NCBI GenBank assembly: GCA_050747525.1
Contig: JBOGOC010000026.1
Location: 1 to 64,000 of the forward strand
Reading direction: 5' to 3'
Source of the DNA: JBOGOC01 sp050747525
GTDB lineage: Bacteria; Acidobacteriota; Polarisedimenticolia; JACPZX01; DASXTC01
DNA: 64,000 bases
Both the position numbers and the translations under genes were made by a program. Under the pieces are notes generated by a model that saw only the letters and a program-made list of their open reading frames with translations, was not told the DNA's origin and made no database searches. Shown here piece by piece: positions 49,505-62,919 of this stretch (position 1 is its first letter; each line of letters starts with the position of its first letter).

Positions 49505-50823
49505 GCCTCCCCTCCCGGCGGCCCCCGGCGGCCCCGGCCCGCCCCACCAGCAGGTCTCGCGAGCTTATGGCGCGGGCGCGGCGCGTGATCGCGGGCGGCG
49601 TCAACTCTCCCGTGCGCGCCTTCCACGGCGTGGGGGGCGACCCCGTGGTGATGGCGCGCGGGCGCGGCTCCCGCGTGTGGGACGTGGACGGCAATGTCTA
49701 CATCGACTACCTGGGCTCCTGGGGGCCGCTCATCCTGGGACACTGCCCGGAGACCGTGGTGGCGGCGGTGCAGCGCGTGGCGCACGAAGGGACCTCGTTC
49801 GGCGCTCCCACACCGCACGAGGCGGACCTGGCGGAGCTGATCACGCAGGCCTGCCCGTGGATCGAGCGCGTGCGCATGGTTAACTCCGGCACCGAGGCGA
49901 CGCTCTCGGCGCTGCGGCTGGCGCGCGGAGCGACGGGGCGGGACCTGATCGTGAAGGCCGAGGGGTGCTACCACGGCCACGTCGACTCGCTGCTGGTGAA
50001 GGCCGGATCCGGGATCCTGACGCTGGGCATCCCCGGCAGCCCGGGCGTTCCCGAGGCGCTGGCGCGCCTCACCCTGACCGTCCCGTACAACGATCCTCAG
50101 GCGCTCGAAGACCTCTTCGCCCGGCACGGCGGCGACATCGCGTGCCTCATCCTCGAGCCAGTGGCCGGCAACATGGGCGTGGTCCCCCCCGCGGAAGGCT
50201 ATCTGCAGGCCGCCCGCGAGATCACCCGGCGCCATGGGGCGCTCCTGATCCTGGACGAAGTGATGACCGGCTTCAGGGTGGGCCCGGCCGGGGCCCAGGG
50301 GCGCTTCGGGGTGACGGCCGATCTCACCACTCTGGGGAAGGTGATTGGGGGCGGGCTTCCCGTGGGCGCCTATGGAGGCGCGGCCGACCTGATGTCCCGG
50401 GTCGCACCCGACGGCCCGGTGTATCAGGCGGGGACCTTGTCGGGGAATCCCCTTGCGATGGTGGCGGGCGTGGAAACCCTGAAGGCTACGCGGGCGCCCG
50501 GCTTCTATGATTGGCTGGAGGCCCTTTCGGCCCGTCTGGCCGCGGGTCTGGCGGCCGCGGCGCGGGAGACCGGCGTGCCCGTGCAGATCAACCGCGTGGG
50601 GACGATGCTGTGCGCGTTCTTCACGGAAACGCCGGTGCGTGACTTCGCCACGGCGATGACGTCGGATACCGCACGGTACGCGGCCTTCTTCCACGGGATG
50701 CTTGACCGGCATGTCAACATGGCTCCATCGCAGTTCGAGGCCCTGTTCGTATCGGCCGCGCACACGGAAGGCGATGTGGACGACACCATCTCCGCCGCCC
50801 GGGAAGCGTTCGCCGGACTCTGA
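49501..50823 (+). CDS. hemL: Glutamate-1-semialdehyde 2,1-aminomutase
   Basis: 440 aa, class III PLP aminotransferase. Makes 5-aminolevulinate, the substrate of HemB encoded just upstream, by the C5 pathway. Motifs: IAGGVNSPVRAFHGVGG, IDYLGSWGPLILGH, MVNSGTEATLSALRLARG, CYHGHVDSLLVKAGSG, ILDEVMTGFRVG, the PLP lysine in TTLGKVIGGGLPVGAYGG and YQAGTLSGNPLAM. The ATGA overlap with hemB ensures balanced expression. No hemA is visible in the window. Confidence 0.97.
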   Translation: MSLPSRRPPAAPARPTSRSRELMARARRVIAGGVNSPVRAFHGVGGDPVVMARGRGSRVWDVDGNVYIDYLGSWGPLILGHCPETVVAAVQRVAHEGTSFGAPTPHEADLAELITQACPWIERVRMVNSGTEATLSALRLARGATGRDLIVKAEGCYHGHVDSLLVKAGSGILTLGIPGSPGVPEALARLTLTVPYNDPQALEDLFARHGGDIACLILEPVAGNMGVVPPAEGYLQAAREITRRHGALLILDEVMTGFRVGPAGAQGRFGVTADLTTLGKVIGGGLPVGAYGGAADLMSRVAPDGPVYQAGTLSGNPLAMVAGVETLKATRAPGFYDWLEALSARLAAGLAAAARETGVPVQINRVGTMLCAFFTETPVRDFATAMTSDTARYAAFFHGMLDRHVNMAPSQFEALFVSAAHTEGDVDDTISAAREAFAGL

Positions 50824-50851
50824 GCTCGCCCCCCGGGCGACGAGGTAGAAG

Positions 50852-51106
50852 ATGCTTGAACTTTTCCAGTACGAGAACTGTCCCGACTGCCACCGTGTGC
50901 GCGAAAAGCTCTCGGATCTCATGCTCGATTTCGTCGCCCGTCAGGTGGCGCCCGATCAGGCGCTGCGCACGCACGTGGAGCTGGTCACGGGGCAGCGCGA
51001 CGTGCCGGTGCTCATCGACCCGGAGAACGCCATGGTGGTGACCGAGGCGGACGACATCATCGCCTACCTCGAAGAAACCTACGCGGAGAAGCAGGCGGCG
51101 CGCTGA
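50852..51106 (+). CDS. Glutaredoxin-like protein
   Basis: 84 aa, GAGGT upstream of ATG 50852. N-terminal FQYENCPDCHRVREKLSDL holds the CPDC dithiol; the cis-Pro loop is RDVPVLIDP, and EADDIIAYLEETY closes the thioredoxin fold. Probably reduces disulfides or glutathione mixed disulfides in the cytoplasm. 28 bases after hemL, so likely in the same transcript. Confidence 0.88.
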   Translation: MLELFQYENCPDCHRVREKLSDLMLDFVARQVAPDQALRTHVELVTGQRDVPVLIDPENAMVVTEADDIIAYLEETYAEKQAAR

Positions 51107-51420
51107 TCTTCGCGGCGCGTTCATCGCCTCCCGGTCCCCCCGCCTGTCGTCCATCCGCCATCCGATGGAAAATAGAGGACAGGAGCGCCTGAAACATGGC
51201 GGATAGTGCCGCAGGCAGCGGAAGCGGAACAACCGCATCGCCGCCCACTCGAATCCAAGTCATGTTTCGGCGTAAAGCGAACAATCGATGTCAGTTATTG
51301 ACAGCGCGGCAGCACGGCCTGCGCGCCTCGTTCACCGGCATCCAGGATTTTCTGTGCTAGAATCCGGGCGCGGTGGCAAGGCGGAAGAGTGCGGGCTCTT
51401 CTGCGGGAGGTTTGAAAGCC
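51107..51420. other. Intergenic region before the lipoprotein gene
   Basis: 314 bases with no gene or repeat seen. Its 3' part holds the promoter at 51355. The first half contains short ATG-led frames without coding character. Confidence 0.5.
51355..51363 (+). promoter_or_regulatory. Extended -10 promoter of the lipoprotein gene
   Basis: TGCTAGAAT, one base from consensus in the hexamer, 58 bases before the ATG. An AGG-rich Shine-Dalgarno (GGGAGG near 51405) lies in the leader. Confidence 0.6.
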
Positions 51421-52641
51421 ATGAAGTGCACGGATGTCAAAAGCTTCGGGGTGTCAGGACTCGCCCTCGCAGCGATGTTCCTGTTACTCGCGGGGACGGC
51501 TGGCTGCCAGGGACAGATCGAGAAGGGAATCTCGGGCCCTGTGCCCAGCAGCCCCCAGGAACTGATGGCCGAGCTGCAGGGCGAGAAGGAGAAGATCGAC
51601 AAGAGCAGCGACGACATGATGAAGCGCATCGAGGCCTTCAACGCGTCGCGCGGTCAGGGGGAGCGCAAGGTCCAGTTCAGCGAGCTGTTCTACCAGGATC
51701 TGTCCAACGAGCAGCGTGATGTGCTCGACCAGCTCATGCAGGAGGAGAAGAACCCCTCCTACAAGAACCTGCTGTCGCGCATCATCGAAGATCGCAACAC
51801 CATCCAGAGCCTGCAGGAGCGCGTGCTGCGCCTCGAGCAGCAGCTCGACGACAAGTTTGCGATCGCCAAGAGGGGGGACACCCACTTCAAGCTGGCTCAC
51901 GACTACCTGCTCGAGCAGGGAATCGCTGAAGAGCAGGCGAAGAGCCTCCTCGGCCAGATCGACTTGAACGAGGAGCTCGTCCCCGGATTCAAGGTCTGGT
52001 ACAACTACGACAAGGAACACGGCACCTTCAAGACCTACGTCACGCAGGGGGAAGCGGGACAGACACCTCTGGCCGTGAAGCGGGCCATGAAGCGCAAGCT
52101 GATCGGCGAGCGTGACGCCGCCGTGGCGAAAGCCACCGCTCTCGAGGTGACCAAGAAGACCCTCGAGACCGACGTGGCCCGCCTCGAGACCGACGTCCGT
52201 GGCCTGGAAGATCGCCGCTCCACGCTCGAGGTGCAGGTGGCGGATCTGGATGCCCGCAACTCCAATCTGCAGACCCGTGGCGATCAGCTCGATACAGACC
52301 TGCAGTTCCGCAAGAACTCGGTCTTCTACCACGCCGATTCCGAGAGCGCCCTGGCGGCTCAGGGGATCCTCACCCGGTTCCTCAAGAACCTCAAGGACGT
52401 GAAGGGGATCGCCTACGATGAGTCCCTCGACCTGCGTCAGGCGCAGAGCATCAGCTTCTCGCCCGGCGCCTACGGTCTCAAGACCATCAGCGGCGTGGAG
52501 ATCTGGCCCGAGATCTACCAGGAAGGTCGGGACTACAGCATTCAGCTGAGCGAGGACGGCGGCTCCGCGACGGTCGTGATCAACGACCCGAACGTGTTCC
52601 GCCAGCAGCGCGTGCTGATCTCCCTGCGCGGCGACACCTAG
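51421..52641 (+). CDS. Coiled-coil lipoprotein of unknown function
   Basis: 406 aa. Lipobox LLLAGTAGC places the acylated Cys near residue 29. Heptad-rich segments: about 45-75 (LMAELQGEKEKIDKSSDDMM), 120-150 (TIQSLQERVLRLEQQLDDKF) and 225-300 (ALEVTKKTLETDVARLETDV, STLEVQVADLDARNSNLQT). Between them lies a small domain with FKVWYNYDKEHGTFKTYVTQG. The C-terminal beta domain (SISFSPGAYGLKTISGVEIW, SATVVINDPNVFRQQRV) could bind a partner. Probably anchored in the outer membrane and spanning part of the periplasm. Own promoter and strong terminator: single-gene unit. Not recognised as a named family. Confidence 0.75.
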   Translation: MKCTDVKSFGVSGLALAAMFLLLAGTAGCQGQIEKGISGPVPSSPQELMAELQGEKEKIDKSSDDMMKRIEAFNASRGQGERKVQFSELFYQDLSNEQRDVLDQLMQEEKNPSYKNLLSRIIEDRNTIQSLQERVLRLEQQLDDKFAIAKRGDTHFKLAHDYLLEQGIAEEQAKSLLGQIDLNEELVPGFKVWYNYDKEHGTFKTYVTQGEAGQTPLAVKRAMKRKLIGERDAAVAKATALEVTKKTLETDVARLETDVRGLEDRRSTLEVQVADLDARNSNLQTRGDQLDTDLQFRKNSVFYHADSESALAAQGILTRFLKNLKDVKGIAYDESLDLRQAQSISFSPGAYGLKTISGVEIWPEIYQEGRDYSIQLSEDGGSATVVINDPNVFRQQRVLISLRGDT

Positions 52642-52678
52642 GAGTCAAACATCCGGCCGCCCTGCCCGGCGGCCTGCG

Positions 52679-54376
52679 TCACTTTCCCGGCCCCGGCGTT
52701 GCTTGCAACGCCGGGGTTTTTTTCTGCTCCACTTCGCGCAGCGCGTCGCGCGCCTCGGTGAAGCCCGGATCGGCCGCCAGCACCTCGCGGAAGCTCTGCG
52801 CCGCCTGGTCGAGCCTCCCCGCTCCTGCCTGGAGCCCCCCCAGCTCGAACAGCAGCGTGGGCACGAAGGGACGGTACGGCTCCTCGCGCCGCGCGGCCGC
52901 GACCGCGGCGCTCATCTCCTCGATGGCCAGGCCGGCGGCCCCGCGCTCCTGGAAGGTGCGCGCCACCATCACGTACTCGGCGGGGCGCTGATATCCGTAT
53001 CCCTCCGGAGGCGCGGTGGGAAGCACCAGCATCAGCACGCCGGCCGCAGCCAGAGCCGCCGCGCCCCGCACTCCCTTGCTCTCCCAGGCCCACGCTGCAG
53101 CCCCCGCCCCCATCACGATGAGAGACATGGCCAGCGGCTGGCGGTAGCGCGACGTGACGTGAGCCATCAGGAAGATCGCGAGCGTGGCCAGCATGTAGAA
53201 AGGGACCAGAAGGGCCAGGGGGTCGCCGGCGCGGACCCTGGGGATGGACAGCGCCAGTCCGACCAGCCCCAGAGCCGCGACGGGAAGGAATCGCAGCGCG
53301 TAGCGGACGATCGAGGAGATGCGCGCCGCGTAGTAGAAGCTGGGATTGTCGGGGACCTCGTACGCGCTCCACAGGGAGACCAGCTTCTCCCACTGCTTGC
53401 CGGCGAGCGCCCCCCAGTTCCCCTGGTACAGGCGCAGCGTCTCTCTCATGGTCGCCGCCATGCCGTACTGCGAAGCGCGCAGGATGGGCCCGGCCGATGG
53501 AGGCACGTAGGCCCCCGCCGGGCGGGCGTCGGGAGCGTTGCCCATCACGAAGGCGATCGGCCCGCGCGTGGTGCTGGAGAGAGGAGGGGCTCCCACGGCC
53601 GCGTTGCGCGTCGCCAGTGGCACGATGGCCGCCAGGAAGCCCGCCGCCAGGCACGCCACGGGCATCAGTCCCGTCGCCGTCGGTCGCCACCGTCCGGCCG
53701 CCCTGCACGAGACGGCCAGCATCCACAGCGCGGCAAGCGGCGCGAAGAGCAGCACGGCGGGGTCGGCGAGCCAGGCGAGCCCGAGCGCAGCACCCGGCAG
53801 GATGGCCGCCGCGCTGGTGCGCCGATCGTGCCACCGCACGAGCGCGAGCAGCGTGAGGAGCTGCGTGGTCATCACCACCGTGCCGCGCAGCAGCTCGCCG
53901 TCGTACAGGATGAACGGGGCATACACAGCGGCGGCCAGCCCCGCGATCCAGCCCGCCCGCGTGCTCCAGACCCGCGCGGCCAGCAGCGCGATCAGCCCGC
54001 AGTTCACGGCGCCGAGCGCCAGCTGTCCCACGCGAAACGCGTCCACGCTCCCGGTGGCCGCCAGCACCACCGCCATCAGGTAGGGATACAAGGGTGGCTG
54101 GTGATAGACATGCGGGCCGAACCAGGCGCGCCAGACTTCTGGAGGCGCGATCGGGACCTGATAGTCGAACCAGGGACGGAAGGTCTCGCGGTCGAGCCAG
54201 TCCCCCGCCGCCAGATGGCGCGCCCAAACCAGAAACTGATGCATGTCCGAGTCGGTCCACGACTCGGCCAGGTCGTAGAAGGGATGGCCCTGGATGGCGG
54301 CCAGGTGAGCCAGGCGGGCCGACAGCGCCACGGCCATGATCGCGCAGACCATCCAGAGGGTGCGCCGGCGCTTCAA
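52679..54376 (-). CDS. Membrane glycosyltransferase (GT39/ArnT-like) with C-terminal TPR
   Basis: 565 aa if started at TTG 54376 (inside the previous stop as TTGA, with GGAGG eight bases upstream); ATG 54352 has no such site. A dozen TM helices; the first periplasmic loop carries acidic residues (AESWTDSDMHQFLVWARHLAAGD, YHQPPLYPYLMAV) as in polyprenyl-phosphate-sugar transferases. The C-terminal ~70 residues are TPR-like (LFELGGLQAGAGRLDQAAQSF). Probably moves a sugar from a lipid carrier, possibly one made by the adjacent GT2. The last codons overlap a terminator of the convergent lipoprotein gene. Confidence 0.8.
   Translation of the reverse strand: MKRRRTLWMVCAIMAVALSARLAHLAAIQGHPFYDLAESWTDSDMHQFLVWARHLAAGDWLDRETFRPWFDYQVPIAPPEVWRAWFGPHVYHQPPLYPYLMAVVLAATGSVDAFRVGQLALGAVNCGLIALLAARVWSTRAGWIAGLAAAVYAPFILYDGELLRGTVVMTTQLLTLLALVRWHDRRTSAAAILPGAALGLAWLADPAVLLFAPLAALWMLAVSCRAAGRWRPTATGLMPVACLAAGFLAAIVPLATRNAAVGAPPLSSTTRGPIAFVMGNAPDARPAGAYVPPSAGPILRASQYGMAATMRETLRLYQGNWGALAGKQWEKLVSLWSAYEVPDNPSFYYAARISSIVRYALRFLPVAALGLVGLALSIPRVRAGDPLALLVPFYMLATLAIFLMAHVTSRYRQPLAMSLIVMGAGAAAWAWESKGVRGAAALAAAGVLMLVLPTAPPEGYGYQRPAEYVMVARTFQERGAAGLAIEEMSAAVAAARREEPYRPFVPTLLFELGGLQAGAGRLDQAAQSFREVLAADPGFTEARDALREVEQKKTPALQATPGPGK
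52691..52723 (+). terminator. Rho-independent terminator after the lipoprotein gene
   Basis: An 11-bp perfect stem (CCCCGGCGTTG / CAACGCCGGGG), 4-base loop CTTG, then seven T. It lies within the last codons of the convergent glycosyltransferase gene. Confidence 0.93.
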
Positions 54377-55532
54377 TGCGGCGGCCTCCGCCCCGTCCCG
54401 AGGATGCTGTAGAAAAACGACGAGAAGAACAGCTGCACCCCGATGACGGTGAGCGTCAGGGCCAGCAGGGCCGGGCGGATGCGCGGGCCCTCGGCCTCGA
54501 AGGTGAACCCCAGGCGCACCCAGTCGGCCAGGATGCCGGCGTTCACGGCCAGGCCGGCCAGCGTGAGGAGCGCCCCGGCGATGAGGCCCCGCTCCAGGTT
54601 CACCCACCGGAAGAGGCGCTCCAGCAGCGGGTCGCTCCGCTCGAACCCTTCGGTGAGCGCGAAGATCCGGGCGAAGAAGCCGATGTTGAGGATGTTGAAC
54701 CCCACGACGGCGAGCAGGCTGCCGGCGATCATCCAGTGGTAGTCCACCAGCAGCCCGCCCACGTGGTACGGCCCGAACGCCATCACCCCCAGCAACGCGG
54801 CGCCCAGCAGGAACAACCCTCCTCCCGGCACCAGGAACAGCCACGTGGGGCTGAGCATGAACATCATCTTCAGGTGGCGCCAGCCGTCACGGAACGATCG
54901 GAGATGGGGGCGCCCCGGCCGGCCGCCGCGATGCAAGGTGATGGGCCGCTCGGTGATGCGCAGCCGGGTGCGGGCGGCCTGGATGATCATCTCGGAAGCG
55001 AACTCCATGCCGGTGGTGCGCAGGTGCAGCCGGGATGCCGCCTCCGCGGTGATCGACCGCATGCCGCAGTGCGCGTCCGAGATCCCCGCGCGGAAGAGCA
55101 GGTTGAGGATCCAGGTGAGAACCGGCACGCCGAACCAGCGGTGGTGCCAGGGCATGGCGCCCGGCTCGATGCGCCCCTTGAGGCGCGTGCCCATCACCAT
55201 GTCGGCCCCCTCGCGCAGCGGGCGGACGAAGCCTTCCAGGTCGGAGAAGTCGTAGGTGTCGTCGGCGTCCCCGATGACCAGGAACCGTCCGCGGGCGGCC
55301 GCGAAGCCGGTCAGGTAGGCCTGCCCGTACCCGCGCCGGCTCTCGGGAACGACCCGCGCCCCTTCGGCGAGCGCGGCGGCGGCGGATCGATCCGTGGAGC
55401 CGTTGTCCACCACGATCACTTCGCCGGCCGCTCCCATCTCCTCCAGGGCGCGGCGCGCCTTCGCCACGCAGACGCCGATGGTGGCTTCCTCGTTCAGGCA
55501 GGGGATGATGACGGAGATCTCGAGCGTGGAGG

Positions 55533-55536
<4 letters not shown>
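54373..55536 (-). CDS. GT2 glycosyltransferase, polyprenyl-phosphate sugar synthase type
   Basis: 387 aa from TTG 55536, again inside the upstream stop (TTGA). GT-A fold: ISVIIPCLNEEATIGVCV, EVIVVDNGSTDRSA, the DxD in LVIGDADDTYDFSD, MVMGTRLKG and DAHCGMRSITAEA. C-terminal TM helices (LFLVPGGGLFLLGAALLGVM, MIAGSLLAVVGFNILNIGF, GLIAGALLTLAGLAVNAGI, LLALTLTVIGVQLFFSSFF) follow. This combination is typical of dolichyl/undecaprenyl-phosphate mannose or glucose synthases. It would supply lipid-linked sugar to the GT39-like enzyme next to it. Confidence 0.88.
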
Positions 55537-57779
<2,243 letters not shown>

Positions 57780-57830
57780 AGACTCCGGCCCTCTGGAAAG
57801 CGGGCGCGGTGAGCCTCGGGGCTCGATGGG

Positions 57831-59675
<1,845 letters not shown>

Positions 59676-59682
59676 GATGGTG

Positions 59683-61137
59683 TCAGCCCCTCGATTTTCT
59701 AGCGGCCGCGACCGGTGCCGCCTGGGCCGAAGCGGCCGCCCTCTCCGCCTGCCGGCGCCGCACCCAGTCCTTCAGGATGCGGAGCTCTGCCCGGGTGAGA
59801 GCCAGAGAATATTCCGGAACCTCCTTGGTGATGGTGGAGCCGGCCCCGACGTAGGCGCCCTTCCGGATCGTCACCGGGGCCACCAGCTGCGTGTCGCTGC
59901 CGATGAACACTTCGTCCTCCAGCACCGTGGTGTGCTTGGCGTACCCGTCGTAGTTGCAGGTGATGGTGCCGGCCCCGATGTTGCAGCCTTCGCCGATCTG
60001 CGCGTCTCCCAGATAGGAAAGGTGGTTCGCCTTGGACCCTTTGCCCAGCCGCGACTTCTTGGTCTCGACGAAGTTGCCGATGTGCACGCCGGCCTCCAGG
60101 ACGGAGCCGGGACGCAGATGAGAAAACGGCCCGATCTTCGCTCCCGGCCCCACGGTGGACTCCGTCAGGACGCACATGTCCAGCAGCGTCACGCCGTCGG
60201 CCAGGGTGGTGTCCACCAGGTGGCACAGCGCGCCGATGACGCACCCCTCCCCCACCCGGGTGCGCCCTTCCAGCCGCGCGAGCGGATGGATGATGGTGTC
60301 GCACCCCACGGTGACATCCGGCTCGATGTAGGTGCAGTCCGGGTCCAGGATCGTCACGCCGGCTTCCATCAGCGCCTCGGCCTGGCGCCGGTAGAGGGCC
60401 TTGCCGGCCTGGGCCAGCTCGGCGCGGTCGTTCACTCCCAGCACCTCCGGGGCGTCCTCGTACACCAGGGTCTCTACCCTGTGGCCGGCCTTCCGGAGCA
60501 GCGGGAACAGGTCGGGCAGGTAGTACTCCCCCTGCCTGTTGGACCTCCCCGTCTTCCTGAGAGCTCCCCACAGCCGCGACAGGTCCGCACAGTACAGCCC
60601 GGCGTTGATCTCGGAGATGGCTTTCTGCGAGGTCGTGGCGTCGCGATCCTCCACGATGGCCTCGAACGATCCGTCCGCGCCCCGCACGATGCGCCCGTAG
60701 CCCGCCGGGTCGTCCACCCGCGTGGTGAGCACCGTGGCGGCCGATCCCGTGGAGCGGTGGCGGCGCACCAGCGCGCGCAGGGTGGAGGGACGGATGAGCG
60801 GGACGTCGCCGTTGAGGATCAGCAGGTCGCCGCGGCGGCCTTTGAGCAGCGGCTCGGCCTGCAGCACCGCGTGGGCCGTGCCCAGCCGGGTCTCCTGGCG
60901 CACGAGCTGGGGAGCATAGGCGGCCAGCGCGGCGGCCACCTCGTCCCCCTGGTTGCCGACCACGGCGGCAAGGCTGGCGGGGCGCAGCGCCGCGGCGGCC
61001 CGCGCCACGTGGCACACGAGCGGGGCCCCTCCCACCTTGTGCAGGAGCTTGATGCGGCCGGAGCGCATGCGCTTGCCCTGCCCGGCGGCCAGGATCAGCG
61101 CGTGCAGTGGACGTTCGCCCGGGGCACGCGAAGCCAT
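59683..61137 (-). CDS. glmU: Bifunctional UDP-GlcNAc pyrophosphorylase / GlcN-1-P acetyltransferase
   Basis: 484 aa from ATG 61137, sharing one base with the glmR stop (TGATG). Uridyltransferase domain: ALILAAGQGKRMRSGRIKLLHKVGG, LGTAHAVLQAEPLL, LILNGDVPLI, EINAGLYC, GEYYLPDLFPLL. Left-handed beta-helix acetyltransferase: hexapeptide repeats from about 255, with FSHLRPGSVLEAGVHIGNFVE, KANHLSYLGDAQIGEGCNIGAG and CNYDGYAKHTT. Catalyses the last two steps to UDP-GlcNAc. Both activities look intact. Confidence 0.97.
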   Translation of the reverse strand: MASRAPGERPLHALILAAGQGKRMRSGRIKLLHKVGGAPLVCHVARAAAALRPASLAAVVGNQGDEVAAALAAYAPQLVRQETRLGTAHAVLQAEPLLKGRRGDLLILNGDVPLIRPSTLRALVRRHRSTGSAATVLTTRVDDPAGYGRIVRGADGSFEAIVEDRDATTSQKAISEINAGLYCADLSRLWGALRKTGRSNRQGEYYLPDLFPLLRKAGHRVETLVYEDAPEVLGVNDRAELAQAGKALYRRQAEALMEAGVTILDPDCTYIEPDVTVGCDTIIHPLARLEGRTRVGEGCVIGALCHLVDTTLADGVTLLDMCVLTESTVGPGAKIGPFSHLRPGSVLEAGVHIGNFVETKKSRLGKGSKANHLSYLGDAQIGEGCNIGAGTITCNYDGYAKHTTVLEDEVFIGSDTQLVAPVTIRKGAYVGAGSTITKEVPEYSLALTRAELRILKDWVRRRQAERAAASAQAAPVAAARKSRG

Positions 61138-62165
61138 CAACCTGCCCTCCGCTCGCGGACGGCCCGGCCGATGGCGCCGCTCAGCTTCAGTCTGAGGATG
61201 GTGCGCGCGAGCTTGTCCGGATGATGGCGCACCAGAGCGTCCTCGGCCAGTACCCGTCGTTGCACCACGTCCACGCCCAGTTTCCGGAACCGTGCCACAT
61301 CCACCGCCACCGTCTCGGCCCCGTCGCGCCGGTAGCGGCGCAGCGCCTTCATCGAGGGGGGCTCCGAGTTGACCAGGGCAAGGTGGAACAGGTCGGGCCC
61401 GCACAGCTCCTGGATGCGGCGCAGGTGATCGGAGGCCGTGAACCCGGGCGTCTCTCCGGGCTGGGTCATGATGTTCCCCACGAAGATGCGCAGGGCGCTC
61501 GAGGAGCGCATCGCCTCGGCCACTCCGGGGACCAGCAGCGTCGGGACCAGGCTGGTGAACAGCGACCCGGGGCCCACGGTGATGATGTCGGCATCGCGCA
61601 GCGCTTCGAGCGTCTCGGGCAAGGGCCGGCAGTTCGCGGGCTCGAGCCGGACGGCGCTGATGGGGACCTTGGCCGCCGCGATGCGGGTCTCGCCCCGCAC
61701 GCGGGTGCCGTCCGCCAGGTCCGCCACCAGATGGACGTTCTCCATGGTGGCCGGGTAGATCGTCCCGCGGATGGCCAGCACGTCGCTGGCCGCCCGGATG
61801 GCCTGGAGGAAGTCTCCCTTGACGCTGGTGAGCGCGGTCAGCAGAAGGTTGCCGAGCGAGTGGCCTCCCAGCGAGCCGTTGCCGTCGAAACGGAACTGGA
61901 AGAGCCGCGACAGCAGCGCCGTGTCATCGGAGAGCGCCACGATGCAGTTGCGCACGTCGCCGGGCGGGAGGATGCGGAACTCGTCGCGCAGCCGTCCCGA
62001 GGAGCCGCCGTCGTCGGTGACCGCCACCACGGCGGTCAGGCCCTGCAACGAAACCGGCCCCGTCGTGGCGCCGACGTAGCGCTTGAGACCCGACAGCAGC
62101 GTGGCCATCCCGGTTCCGCCGCCCATGCAGACGACGCGCAACCGGTGGGCTCGCGCAGATGTCAC
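61137..62165 (-). CDS. glmR: YvcK/GlmR-family UDP-sugar-binding regulator (CofD-like fold)
   Basis: 342 aa, GTG overlapping the upstream TPR stop (GTGA). Motifs: VVCMGGGTGMATLLSGLK, VAVTDDGGSSGRLR, PPGDVRNCIVAL, GSLGGHSLGNLLLTAL, ADIITVGPGSLFTSLVP, FVGNIMTQPGETPGF. In B. subtilis and Listeria this protein (YvcK, renamed GlmR) binds UDP-GlcNAc and stimulates GlmS, needed for growth on gluconeogenic carbon. Here it is in the same operon as glmU and glmS, which fits that role directly. Confidence 0.93.
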   Translation of the reverse strand: MTSARAHRLRVVCMGGGTGMATLLSGLKRYVGATTGPVSLQGLTAVVAVTDDGGSSGRLRDEFRILPPGDVRNCIVALSDDTALLSRLFQFRFDGNGSLGGHSLGNLLLTALTSVKGDFLQAIRAASDVLAIRGTIYPATMENVHLVADLADGTRVRGETRIAAAKVPISAVRLEPANCRPLPETLEALRDADIITVGPGSLFTSLVPTLLVPGVAEAMRSSSALRIFVGNIMTQPGETPGFTASDHLRRIQELCGPDLFHLALVNSEPPSMKALRRYRRDGAETVAVDVARFRKLGVDVVQRRVLAEDALVRHHPDKLARTILRLKLSGAIGRAVRERRAG

Positions 62166-62749
62166 GCATCCCCTCCGGAGGCCTTGCCGAGGAGGGACAG
62201 GAACTCCTGGTCGTCCCGCAAGGAGTCGAAGTCCGGATCGTTGAGGGCCATCGTCCGGTTGGCGGCGTTGATCGAGATGGCGCGGCGCAGCTGGCCGATC
62301 GCCGCGGGCCCGTCCCCCTTCAGGGAGAAGACGGCCGCCAGCGAGTACAGGGCCCGATCTCCCGCGTCCTGCTTCACGGCGCGCTCAAGCAGATCGACTG
62401 CCTCGTCCAGGCGGCCGTCGTTGGCCGCGATCACGCCCAGGTAATAGTCGGCGTCGGGGTCCTTCCCCTTGCCGGACGCCGCGGGGGCTACCTGCATCCG
62501 CGCGTGGCGGATGCGAATCCGGGCCCGGTCGCACACTTCGCGCTCGATGGGGTAGTCGCGCGTCACCTGCTCGAGGGCGTGAATCGCCTTGTTCCAGTCC
62601 TTTTTCTGGAACAGCCTGAGGGCCTCCTCGTAGTCGTTGATTGCCTTCTCGTGGTTGGCTGTCCGCACGGGAGCCGTCTTCTTTTTGGGAGGCGGCGCGG
62701 CTGCCTTACGGGTCTTGTGTGCCGGGGCTCTGCGCGACGGAGTCTTCAA
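62162..62749 (-). CDS. TPR-like protein with basic N-terminus
   Basis: 195 aa from TTG 62749, with AGGTGA upstream. Residues 1-30 are Lys/Arg/Pro-rich (RKAAAPPPKKKTAPVR), residues 34-190 form TPR-like helices (ALRLFQKKDWNKAIHALEQ, DYYLGVIAANDGRLDEAVDL, ALYSLAAVFSLKGDGPAAI). No signal peptide, so cytoplasmic; the basic tail may bind nucleic acid or membrane. It heads the glmR-glmU-glmS operon behind the best promoter of this region. Role unknown. Confidence 0.75.
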   Translation of the reverse strand: MKTPSRRAPAHKTRKAAAPPPKKKTAPVRTANHEKAINDYEEALRLFQKKDWNKAIHALEQVTRDYPIEREVCDRARIRIRHARMQVAPAASGKGKDPDADYYLGVIAANDGRLDEAVDLLERAVKQDAGDRALYSLAAVFSLKGDGPAAIGQLRRAISINAANRTMALNDPDFDSLRDDQEFLSLLGKASGGDA

Positions 62750-62811
62750 GGCTGGTCACCTATTGATTCAGGGTGGAGAGGTGTGGTGATGAGGATTTCC
62801 TTAGGCCGCGC

Positions 62812-62841
62812 ATTATAGAGACCCCGTCAGACGGGCGTCAA
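62812..62841 (-). promoter_or_regulatory. Promoter of the TPR-glmR-glmU-glmS-pcrA operon
   Basis: Minus-strand TTGACG (62841-62836), 18-base spacer, TATAAT (62817-62812). About 60 bases of leader before the TTG start. Near-consensus, matching an essential-gene operon. Confidence 0.8.
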
Positions 62842-62919
62842 CACGGGCAGAGGCGCCGGACCGCGATAGTAATATAGGAAGCGCTGCCCGCCCGTCAACG
62901 TGACCCCGAGCACAAATAA

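Noticed and set aside
59676..59682. A glmS ribozyme upstream of glmS
   Set aside because: Only seven bases separate glmU and glmS, far too short for the ribozyme.
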